This document shows positions 55,690-64,000 of a DNA stretch of 64,000 nt, in pieces. Numbering within the stretch: position 1 is the first letter of the stretch; the number at the start of each line of letters is the position of its first letter. A model generated the notes under the pieces. It saw only the letters and a list, made by a program, of their open reading frames with translations. It searched no databases and had not been told where the DNA came from. This DNA comes from Cricetomys ansorgei. Lineage: Eukaryota > Chordata > Mammalia > Rodentia > Nesomyidae. Where the stretch lies: positions 23,375,001 through 23,439,000 of the forward strand of contig JAMJFZ010003163.1 in NCBI GenBank assembly GCA_026225945.1, read 5' to 3'. The position numbers and the translations under genes were made by a program.

Positions 55690-55960
55690 TCCTACGTTAT
55701 TTTTCTAAAGATACACCTATTTTTATGTGTATTAGGGTTTTCCCCGCATGTATGACAGAGACACCCCACTGAAGATGGTTGATTCTCCTTCTCTCAGGTG
55801 CTATCAACTAATTGAAAACAGCTTCTTGGTTAGCAATGGGGCTTTGTTCCCACCTCTCTTTCTTCGTGCTGGGATTTTGTCTGGCTTGCAGTTGTGTGAG
55901 TGTTTGTATGCCGTCACAGTCTCTGTGAGTTCATATGTCAGGATAGTTTAAAGATACATT
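55690..55960 (-). mobile_element. L1 3'-UTR remnant, antisense
   Basis: Matches the antisense L1 3'-UTR pattern: GCTGGGATTTTGTCTGGCTT, then the CTGTGAGTTCATATG motif that is also seen antisense in the L1 piece near 45425. Probably part of the same old antisense L1 as 56936-57085. Confidence 0.65.
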
Positions 55961-56229
55961 GGTGGGAATGCCCGATAAACAAGTTACAACATAAAGAGAA
56001 AACTCAGCTATAGGCCTCAGATATGACCTGACCATAAGTATCCTTAGCTTCTTCATTGGTAGAAACTAGGGTTCTCTTGTATTCTACAGGATTTACCAGT
56101 GGCCACAAAAGATGTTAGGCCACACACAGAAGGGATAATAATAAATTAAGGGAGTCTAAAGATTGGACCAAGGGAACTTGGCTCCCGACTTGTAACATTC
56201 CAACCTCTCCACGTCACTGAAGTTCTAAT

Positions 56230-56930
56230 CAGTCAATCAGCCTTGTAGGAGATAAGGTGGGGTCCTTTTTAGGGACTTTTACTCCAATAATTCCCAATAA
56301 TAAATCTGCCACAAATACCCTCCATGATATAGGTACAGGAAAGACTTTCTGAATAGGCTTTCCCTCACTTAGGAACTAATGCCAGCAATTGACAAATAAC
56401 CATAAAACTAAAAAGCCTTTGTACAGCAAAGAGCAATCAATTTAGTGAAGAGGAAGTGCACAGAGTCAGCAAGAATCATTGCCAATTGTACCTCCCACCA
56501 ACGACTGATATCTAGAATATACGAAGAAATAAAACACAAACAAAAAACAAAGAATTAAGAAAACAGATGACCAAATTAAAATAAAAAAAAAGGGTCATAA
56601 ATCTGAACAGGGAGTTCTCAAAAGAATTAACATCAGCTAAGAAATGTGTTTAAAAAAAAAAAAAGTATTCAACTCAACTCAGCCCTAAACGGAATGTCTC
56701 CATCAACCCACCACCCTCTCCCACCTCCCAGAGCTCAGAGGACTCTGAAGAAGAGGAGGCAGAGAGAGTATAAGAGCTAAAGGGGATGAAGGAAAACAAA
56801 ACCTAAGGCCCTTAAATCAACATGAGCAAAGCTCGTATGAACACATAGAGACCGAGGTATCATATACAGGGCTTGCAGGGATCTGCACCAAATTCATATT
56901 CTCTCTCTCTCTCCCTCTCTCTCTTTCTCT
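56230..56930 (+). mobile_element. L1 3' fragment, sense (end of ORF2 and 3' UTR)
   Basis: The left part reads like the end of L1 ORF2 (AACTAAAAAGCCTTTGTACA, ACTGATATCTAGAATATACG) but with many lesions. The right part is 3'-UTR-like (AATCAACATGAGCAAAGCTC) and runs into a CT repeat at 56901-56935. Nested between antisense L1 pieces. Confidence 0.7.
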
Positions 56931-56935
56931 CTCTC

Positions 56936-57085
56936 ATTTCCTGAGTGAAGGAAATCCTATTCAGAAATTCAGAAAGTCCTTCCTGTACCTATATCATGGA
57001 GGTACTTATGGCAGATTTCTTATTGGAAATTATGGAGTAAAAACTCCTAAAAAGAACCACAGCCTTCTACAACACACGAGTATAT
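56936..57085 (-). mobile_element. L1 ORF2 fragment, antisense
   Basis: The reverse complement aligns closely with 56247-56393, so the two form an inverted repeat of about 140-150 bp arms separated by roughly 540 bp. Shares ATATAGGTACAGGAA and GACTTTCTGAA with the sense arm. Confidence 0.75.
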
Positions 57086-57187
57086 CAGCCCTGAACACAT
57101 GTGTATAAGAACAACACTAAATAGGCTCAGTATTTTTGAAGCTATAAGTATAAATAACATAAATATAAATATATACACGCATGAGGT

Positions 57188-57600
57188 CTTAGTTAGGGTT
57201 ACTATTGCTGTGATGAAACACTATGGCCAAATGCAAGTTGGGGAGGAAAGGCTTTATTTTGCTTATGATTCCACAGCACAGTTCATCATCAGCGGAAATC
57301 AGGACAGGGCAGAATCCTGGAAGAAGAGGCTGAAGCAGAGGCCATGGAGGGGTGCTGCTTACTGGCTTGCTCCTGTGGCTTGTTCAGCCATAGAAGTTCT
57401 TGTAGAATCCAGCACCACCAGCCCAGGATGGTACCACCGACAATGGGCTGGGCCCTCCTCCATCATTCACTAATTAAGAAACTGTGTTACAGGCCTGCCT
57501 ACAGCCTGATCTTATGAAAATGAAGACATTTTCTCAGTTGAGGTTCGCTCCTCTCAAATGACTCTAGCCTGTGTCAAGTTAGCGTAAAACAAGCCAGCAC
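57188..57600 (-). mobile_element. URR1-like nonautonomous DNA transposon, antisense
   Basis: Reads TTAGTTAGGGTTACTATTGC...GGCTTGTTCAGCC...CAATGGGCTGGGCCCTCC and ends GTGTCAAGTTAGCGTAAAAC followed by CCAGCACT. The right end matches the reverse of the left end of the copy at 59567. The family name (URR1, a rodent hAT/Charlie-type element) is from memory. Confidence 0.65.
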
Positions 57601-58299
57601 TCATATACGTAACAATAATGAAAGAAGAAGTCATGAATTTGAGCAGGAGGGGTTGCAAGAGGAGACAGAGGGGAAAGAGAGAGGAGTGGGAAAAATCTAA
57701 ATACATTTATTCATGTGTGAAATTTTCAAAAAATTAATAAAAAAGAGAACTTTGCCACAATTCCTTCTTTGGTCCTCTGCATTTATGGCCATTTGCTCTG
57801 GCTGCTTTCAATATTGCTTGTACAAGCCAGCTTTCCATGTGATCCTTTTAATCCCCCACTCCAGGCGTTAGTTCTGACAGTGGTGAGGTTTGCTCTGCAT
57901 TTGCTTCTGATACTTTTTTGGTCTCTCGTTAGTGGGTGTTTACTTGCTTTTTTGGGTTCTCAATGCTGCATTAAATGTTTTCCACTGTGTCTAGGAAACG
58001 GGGTCAAACTTTGAGTGGAAACAGACATGTCTTCTTGTTGGGAGCACAAAGGACCTTGTACTCAGATAGCACTAGGAAAGCCAGGAACGTTAAACACACA
58101 GGGATGTCTTTTCAAGGGAAAAGATGTACGTATAACTTGTAGTGGCTAATAGCTTAGGTAACCAGTGCACTATCTGTAGGGATGAGAGGTCCACCAGGGC
58201 ACCTTCAAGTGATAGACAGGCCCTGACCTCAGCTCTTCGGGAATCTCTGGTAATTCTGGGAAAGCCCTGAAGCCAGCAGCTGGCCAATTAGAGCTTTCT

Positions 58300-58880
58300 G
58301 CACTTCTCTCACATGCCCCACTTTGTGCAAACTCTTACTTCCCCGAAAAATTTAACAAGTCAATCCAATATTCAGATCCTAACCAATCAGAAAGATCCCC
58401 TAGCCACCGCCTGTTTGGTTTAAAAGGCCTACATGGCCACAATTGGGTGCTGCTATTTATTTAATTGGTTAGCCCTGAAAACAAACCTCTTTAAATGGCC
58501 ACATATATATCTCAGTGTCTATTTGAGCTGTTTTGCGGACCCAACAGGGTCAGGCCATACCTGGCTTCCCTCAAGCTCTCAAAACCAGGGCTGGACGTGG
58601 CTAATAATCTAGATGACCTCTGCGCCATCTGTATGACCGGGACCACACTAGATCCCACACTGGGCCCTTACAATAACACGTGTAGCCTATCAATAGAATC
58701 CATCCTCATGAAAAAAGTGACATGTATTTTGAGAAGAATTTCAGTGTAATTGTGCCTTGCTTGTGTTACACCAGGAAACTTCTCTCAAATGTGTACTGTA
58801 TTTAATATGCCTAAAATAAACTTCCCAGGGTCAGACTCTAGAAGACTGAACCAACACCAGCTACTGCTGGCCTTGGTGTC
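58300..58880 (+). mobile_element. Possible LTR remnant
   Basis: CCAATCAGAAAGATCC (CCAAT box context) near 58384, then a TATA-like TTTAAAAGG near 58420 and AATAAA near 58814 occur in promoter-to-poly(A) order, as in retroviral LTRs. The distance is long and I see no clear TG...CA ends, so this is tentative. Confidence 0.3.
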
Positions 58881-58924
58881 TCCAGAGGACCCCCTCACAC
58901 ACATACACACTTTCCATTCAGCTG

Positions 58925-58975
58925 TAGTGTGTGCGTGTGTGTATGTGTGTGTGTGTTATGTTGTGTTGTGTCTAT
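58925..58975. repeat. GT-rich microsatellite
   Basis: Imperfect GTGT/GTTGTG run in intergenic DNA. Confidence 0.85.
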
Positions 58976-59564
58976 TAATACCTATGGCCTTGGGTATCTG
59001 AAATACACACTTACATTACCTAGTGTTACCCTATGCTCTGCGTGTTCTAGTGTGCTTGTGGGAGGGCTGGTTTCTGAAGGGTTTTCTTAATGTATTTGTT
59101 CCACCTTTAACTTCAGGTTGCCCTGTTCACCTGCCTTTTACAGTATCTGCTTACTCAGTATCTGCTTACATCAGCATTTATTGTCTGGTCCAACTTTAAC
59201 CATAGAAGGGCCTTGGAGACAGGACCCTTCTAGGTATCACACCCCTCCCCAACACTGAAATATCTCTAACAACCTTGACCCGGGAGGACAGTTTCCTATT
59301 TCACAGCAGGAGAAATAGAGTTGGTGTGCTGCTCTGTATGAGATGGTTGAAGGGTTTTCTTCTTTACAGGGGATGGATCTGCATAGGCTCCATGCCTACA
59401 CCCCAGAGGCAGGCTTTTCTAGTCTTTTTCATGAGCATCTACCCCACAAAGGTCCATGGAGAATTTCTAAGGATGTCAAGTCATCCTTGGGTCTGTGGTT
59501 CTGTGACATTGTAGTTCTGGCCTTTATTCCTATTTTCTGGCGTACAACTTAATAACTAGAGCTA

Positions 59565-59950
59565 AGTGCTCCGGCTAATTTTGTGTCAACTTGACACAAG
59601 TTATGGAGTGATGTGAAAGGAGCAAACCTTACTTGAGGAAATGCCTCATAGGATCCAGCTGTAAGGCATTTTCTTAATTAATGATCAATGGGAGAGGGCC
59701 CAGCCCATTGTGGGTGGTGCCATCCTTGGTCTGGTGGTCCTGGGTTCTGTAAAAAAGCAAGAAGAGCAAGCCAGTGGGCTGCACCTTCCATGGCTTCTAC
59801 GTCAGCTTCTGCCTCCAGGTTCCTGCCCCGTTTGAGTTCTTGTCCTAGTATCCTAGTGATAGGGAAGCATGAGCCAAATAAATTATCTCCTCCCTAACCT
59901 GTTTTTTGGTCGTGGTGTTGTATCCCAGCAACAGAATCCCTAACACTATG
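59565..59950 (+). mobile_element. URR1-like nonautonomous DNA transposon, sense
   Basis: Starts AGTGCTCCGGCTAATTTTGT, continues GTCAACTTGACACAAG and GAGGGCCCAGCCCATTGTGG, and ends CAGCAACAGAATCCCTAACA. It is in the opposite orientation to the copy at 57188, about 2 kb away. The family name is from memory. Confidence 0.65.
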
Positions 59951-60205
59951 TTCTTGTATGCCAATTATTTGACTCATAGACAAAGACAGGATTAGAGGGT
60001 GGAATTTGGGGTTCATGTCTAGCTTCCTGGGGAACGGGGAAGGTCTAAAGGCTGAGTTAATCACTATGGGCCATGGCTTAGGAATTCCCGCCTAAAGAAG
60101 CCTCTAGACCCAGAAGGGCAGGGATTGAAGAGCTTTGAGATGGCTGAATGTGCTCAGAGTCTTAGGATTCTGATTCCTGGAATGTGGGGTATTTAGGGAT
60201 TTATA

Positions 60206-60252
60206 TCTATCTATCTGTCTGTCCGTCTGTCTATCTCTATCTCTCTCTGACT
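60206..60252. repeat. TCTA/GTCT tetranucleotide repeat
   Basis: Short run of TCTA and TCTG units in intergenic DNA. Confidence 0.9.
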
Positions 60253-60931
60253 CCAATAAACTGTTTTCAAGTTCCCTCTGTGCCTCGTTTTAAATTCCTT
60301 TATCTACAAGACTAAGAACTCATAAAAAGAATTCTGTATACAGCTCCACCCCTAGCATGGTGAGCCCAGTATTCTACCTATAGTGGCAATGCAAAGCATT
60401 CCACCTGTCTTCCAAAGTGTCTGTCCTCCCTTCGACTTCTGGGTAATCATTGATTCTGCAACTCCAGCTCTTCAGTGCAGGGAGTTATGCTTTGGATGGT
60501 AATACAGCTTTCCTGTTAGGATAGAGTGAGGCTCCTTGGAGTGCATATATCACAGCAAATCCAGAAGGCAGTCCTCAGGTTTTAGTTGAGGCCGCTTTGG
60601 AATTATACTTTAGGGAACTACTGAGGTGGTCAGTGCTTCAATCTCAATTGCTTCTGGGCACAGTGGGTTCAGAAGAGTTTTAGAAAAAACAGCCTCAAAG
60701 GCCATGTTCAGGAAGGGTCTGTGAACTGAAGCGAGAGTACCACTGTCACCACAGCATTTGTCTATCTCCCTCTTAGATAGGAGATGAGCTCTGGCAGGAA
60801 CTGACCAAGGGTACCAATAACGGCACACAAAGAACCACAGGTGGACCTTCTCAAGACCCTGAACAAGGTGTAAAGGTGGTGGCCAACTGGTCACTCGGGA
60901 CAGACCAGCTCAGGGTCCCCCCAAAATAGAG

Positions 60932-61392
60932 TGTGAGGAACGAGAGATGGTGGTGGTCTCTAACTGGGTCAGGGATTTCCTCATTAGGGCACCTCGGGCG
61001 GAGTGCTGTTACCCTTTAGTGAACTCTAAGCCCCTATACAAATTCTTCCATCTTATAGATTTCTGTATAATAGACTGAAATCTGGTAAAAGTGAGCTTCC
61101 AAGAAGAAAACACCTCCTTCCTGGAAGTGCCCACCCTGGAGGAAGCAAGAGGGAAGGGAAGCAGGGAGAGGAGAGATATAAGCCTGTCTCCCCCGGGATT
61201 GGGGTCCTTGTTGTTCAGTTTAGCTCATGCTCTTCCTAAAGAGTACATTCTTGTGTCTTTGTTGTAATTAAATTCTTGACTACTTGTTCTACTCTTGTGT
61301 CCTGTCTGAACTATTCTCTTGGGAACACCAGAACAGAGATTGCTGCTGGGGTCAAGCCTAGAGGAAACTGAGACCTCCCCAAAACTCTTACA
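60932..61392 (+). mobile_element. Probable solo LTR
   Basis: Begins TGTGAGGAACG and ends CTTACA, imperfect inverted termini. Has a TATA-like GATATAAGCC near 61175 and AATTAAATTC (poly(A)-like) near 61266, in the order expected for U3-R-U5. I see no target duplication and no internal region. It lies just downstream of the carboxylesterase 3' end. Confidence 0.45.
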
Positions 61393-61609
61393 TGTACACT
61401 CTCTGTAATACCCCAGCCTCCCAGTTCCATTGCTCAGTGTTGGATATCAATTTCCCCATTAGCACCATCAAGCATGCTGGGATTCAGCAGGCCAAGCTAC
61501 TCCCACAGGGGAGGTCTCCCTGCCGATAGTGGCCTCTCTCTTCACTTTTCTCTCTCTGAAAAGGATAAGCTCATCTGTAGTTCAAAACACAGACACTGAT
61601 ATGATTCCC

Positions 61610-61806
61610 CCTCAAAACAACCCATTTCATTTATTTTACAAAGCGAAACCACAACTATGAACATGTCTCTTCCTTGACTTCTGCCCACTCCCAACACACA
61701 GGTCTCCCACCTCTGTGATGAGAAAGCTCGCTGGCCTACAAACACCTTCCGTGGAACAGCCTTGCCCTGGCTGCCAAAGGCTCCCAGGGCTATGCTGACT
61801 CCTTGC
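61610..61806 (-). other. 3' UTR of the Ces1-type gene
   Basis: Runs on the minus strand from the stop codon at 61807 to a canonical AATAAA (61635-61630) and an expected cleavage site near 61610. About 200 nt, a normal size for this gene family. Confidence 0.65.
61630..61635 (-). terminator. Carboxylesterase polyadenylation signal AATAAA
   Basis: Minus-strand AATAAA about 170 nt after the stop codon (plus strand TTTATT). Confidence 0.65.
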
Positions 61807-61984
61807 TCATTTTTCAGTGTCTCCCTTGGTTGTGTCTTCCATCTCCATAGCTCGGAGGCTGGTCCAGAAAGCTACTTCTCTGTCTTTTAGCTTCTGGGCT
61901 TGCTGGGTGGTGGCTCCAATCTGCAGGTACCCTTCTTTCTTGTCATACTCTGGCCAGTGTGGTAGTCCGTCCCCATTGGGGTTC
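61807..61984 (-). CDS. Ces1-type carboxylesterase, terminal exon
   Basis: Read on the minus strand, the exon opens after TGATTCTGTCCTCAG with a G that completes a Gly codon, then [14 protein letters not shown], then [23 protein letters not shown] and a short tail to TGA (61809-61807). These blocks are the C-terminal signature of CES1 serine carboxylesterases, which hydrolyse esters and amides and normally stay in the ER lumen through a terminal HXEL. Here the tail ends DTTKGDTEK, with no HXEL. Splice sites are intact. The catalytic Ser, Glu and His lie in exons outside the window, so activity cannot be judged. Which Ces1 paralogue this is cannot be said. Confidence 0.88.
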
Positions 61985-62314
61985 CTGAGGACAGAATCAA
62001 ACAGAGGTCCTTAAAGCTGCTGTTTGGTCCTCATATATCTCTGGGGGTTATAGGAAATCCTGGGCATATCACTGCCAAGAGGTCAAACAGCCCCAGAAAC
62101 ACCTGCCCACCTCCTGGGGCAGCCTGCCCATTATTAGAGTTCTCATTGTCAGAACAATATGGTCCCTGCATTGGTCACTCAGACTTTAGAAACTACCCTT
62201 TCCTATTGGGAGTCTCCCCAGCACCCCACATCATCACCCTGTATCACCCCGAATCACCCTGAACCACCCCACATCAGCCCACCAAACCTGCTCCCTTTTT
62301 TTCACTAGCCTCAC

Positions 62315-62387
62315 CCATTTCGAGCAAAATTGCCCCAAAACTTCATCATCATCTTGCTGAGGTTGGTCTCTTCCTCTGAGGCACCCT
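62315..62387 (-). CDS. Ces1-type carboxylesterase, penultimate exon
   Basis: A 73-nt exon on the minus strand between acceptor TCTTCCCTGCAG and donor GTGAGG. It encodes [25 protein letters not shown], a close match to the CES1 helix GASEEE...MKFWANFARNG. It joins in phase to the terminal exon (GG|G), across a 330-bp intron (61985-62314). The preceding exon, which should carry the catalytic histidine in the GDHGDE motif, is not found between here and the right edge. Confidence 0.87.
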
Positions 62388-63059
62388 CTGCAGGGAAGAA
62401 GACAGAGTCCTTTCCTGAACGTGGTGTGGCTCATGGGCAATGTTAGCCCGCACTCTTACCATACACCTGCTGAGTTGGAATCTGCATTCATAAAAGACTT
62501 GGGCCGAGTACTCAATGTAGGCTTGGAAATGACTAATCCAGGACGTGTGGTCCATCTGGGCGTGCAGTCCATCCATGAGCCGGCTGCCTTTGTCATAATC
62601 TCCTGCTCTTCCCTCCCTACTCAAATCTATCATTCCGAACCCCAGAGTATCCTTTGGCTCATAGGTTGCTGACTTCTGAATCTTCTCTCATTCTCTTATT
62701 TTCATAGATTCTGACATATGCCAGAAGATTATTAATGTTCTAAGGGGTCACCTAAGTAGGAGATACCCAGAGACGCTAATATCCTATGAACAGCCATTAT
62801 GAGTCACAGGTCACCTACACACGCTGAGAGTTAAGATGCTGAAGATATTTGTGAGAAGTTTTAAAAAATATATATTATGTTATGAATTTATCAAAATTTG
62901 ATATTTTGACATGTAGGTGGAGATATGGAAAGATATATATTAGTCACTACCCATGCCTAACACCAGCATTAACTTGCTCTTCTCTCACATTCTATAGGCT
63001 CCTGCGATTAGGAAATCAGTGGTGTTTTTGCCTGAGGCAGAGCCCAGCAGATGATATGC
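62388..63059 (-). other. Intron of the Ces1-type gene
   Basis: No further exon is recognised. An open minus-strand frame of 94 codons (62349-62633) overlaps the penultimate exon in another frame; it resembles no known domain. The next upstream exon must lie beyond the solo LTR, probably past 64000. Confidence 0.5.
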
Positions 63060-63515
63060 TGTAGAGGAACACTGGGAATTTTTATGTTAAAGCTTTTTGG
63101 TTTAACTGACTAGTCACTAGAGGTTCGTGTTCCCACCCCAGCTGTGGTAGAGTTGTTGACGAGTTGGAATTGGAATGCTTGTCGCAGGTGGCTATAATCT
63201 GGTTGGGTGCAGTCATTCTGGCACCTGTAGCTTGTCTCTGGGATTGTGTGCCCCATGGGTTTATGGGAACTTTTGGCTTAGGGCATAAAAGGTCTGAAGC
63301 TCAGAGAGTCAGGGTGGGTGTTGGTTGGTGGTTTGTTGATTGGCTTGCTGTTGTTAGTATGAGAACAAAAGTTGGAGAGATTCGAGCTCAGGACAGCCTA
63401 AAGAGAGGCTGTGAAGATTTCTACCTTTCTCTCTTGCTGTATTAAGGCCGCTTGTGAAAGCAATGAAGACTTCTACGTTTCCTTTCTCCTTCCCGGATTG
63501 TGGCATGCTGCTACA
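63060..63515 (+). mobile_element. Solo LTR, copy 2
   Basis: 456 bp with perfect terminal TGTAG...CTACA. Flanked by ATATGC (63054-63059) and ACATGC (63516-63521), a six-base target duplication with one change; six bases is typical of class II (ERVK-like) insertions. TATA-like GCATAAAAGG near 63284. Homologous to the LTR at 52729. It sits in an intron of the carboxylesterase gene, in the opposite orientation. Confidence 0.8.
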
Positions 63516-63634
63516 ACATGCCACTCGTCTTACTGATATCACAGGTTAGGATCATGAGGGCGACTGCTTTGGCTAGGGGTGCAGCTTCTGTTATGCCTGT
63601 TAGAAACAATGGAGACCACTTGATAGCTCTGGTC

Positions 63635-63985
63635 TTTGCTGTAGTTTGAATGTGAACCTAACTTATTCGGCTTGTGTGTTAGAACACTGGGTCTCCAAAT
63701 GGTGGCACTGTTTGGGAAAGCTGTGGAACATTTAGGAGGTGGAGACTTGTGGAAAGTAGATCTCTGGGGGTGAGCTTTGGGGTTTGTAGCCTGTTTCTAC
63801 TTCCTAGACTCTCTCTCTGCTTTAGTCCTGTGACCAGCCAACCCCAAGGCCCTGATGCTACACTTTCTACACCGTGAGGGATTGTGGCCCGCAAACTGTG
63901 AGTGGGGACAAACCCTTTCTCCTTAAGTTGCTTTGATCAAGTGTTTTGCCACAGAGATGTATAAAGTAACTAACGCAGTCCTGTT
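63635..63985 (+). mobile_element. DNA-transposon-like interspersed repeat
   Basis: GTAGTTTGAATGTGAACCTA near the start and GATGTATAAAGTAACTAACG near the end follow a familiar medium-reiterated rodent repeat pattern. I cannot name it securely; a Charlie-type origin is possible. Confidence 0.45.
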
Positions 63986-64000
63986 TGTTAGGGAACTAGG

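Noticed and set aside
57769..58014. Hydrophobic 81-codon frame that could be a small membrane protein
   Set aside because: No family resemblance, no promoter context, and T-rich DNA naturally yields Leu/Phe/Ser runs.
62349..62633. 94-codon minus-strand frame upstream of the carboxylesterase penultimate exon
   Set aside because: I tested it as the histidine-bearing exon of Ces1. The GDHGDE motif and YMYEFQYRP block are absent, and the frame overlaps the true exon in another phase.
1..64000. Operon, phage or plasmid type systems
   Set aside because: Spliced mammalian exons, SINEs and microsatellites throughout exclude a prokaryotic source.

Overview
The window is nuclear DNA of a muroid rodent. 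Rodent SINEs (B1-, B2- and ID/B4-like), L1 remnants, LTR remnants and microsatellites are everywhere, and coding DNA is split into short exons with GT/AG borders. The main gene is the norepinephrine transporter Slc6a2 (NET). Its deduced protein is very close to what I recall of mouse and rat NET but differs from both at several residues, which suggests another muroid, possibly a cricetid. The species cannot be fixed from sequence alone.

Layout. Positions 1-1085 are upstream flank with a homeodomain-type palindrome pair near the left edge. Positions 1090-1660 are a CpG-rich promoter with a non-coding first exon and a 441-bp intron inside the 5' UTR. The Slc6a2 coding region runs on the + strand from the ATG at 2025 to the stop at 40411 in 14 coding exons. 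The reading frame is intact across all junctions and gives 617 codons plus stop, the usual NET length. The 3' UTR runs to an AATAAA at 44029. Positions 44.1-61.6 kb are repeat-rich intergenic DNA: antisense and nested L1 pieces, two URR1-like elements, solo LTRs, a 291-bp direct duplication and a 29-bp tandem repeat. At 61.6-62.4 kb, on the - strand, lie the last two coding exons of a Ces1-type carboxylesterase; the rest of that gene lies beyond the right edge. Tail-to-tail Slc6a2 and Ces1 matches the known mammalian gene order.

How it works together. Slc6a2 encodes the Na+/Cl--dependent plasma-membrane transporter that takes norepinephrine back into noradrenergic neurons. The carboxylesterase is an unrelated hydrolase, usually luminal in liver ER. 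Two good CTCF-like motifs in divergent orientation (41.6 kb and 51.5 kb) lie between the two genes and could mark a domain boundary.

I found no wholly new multi-gene system. The best leads are: a perfect 31-bp tandem duplication that doubles the exon 5 splice donor; an intronic minisatellite repeating an IRF/PRDM1/ETS-like motif; a three-residue change in extracellular loop 2 that looks templated; a Ces1-type C-terminus without an HXEL ER-retention signal; and the divergent CTCF-like pair. Most open frames outside the exons listed are chance frames in introns, CpG-rich DNA or microsatellites.
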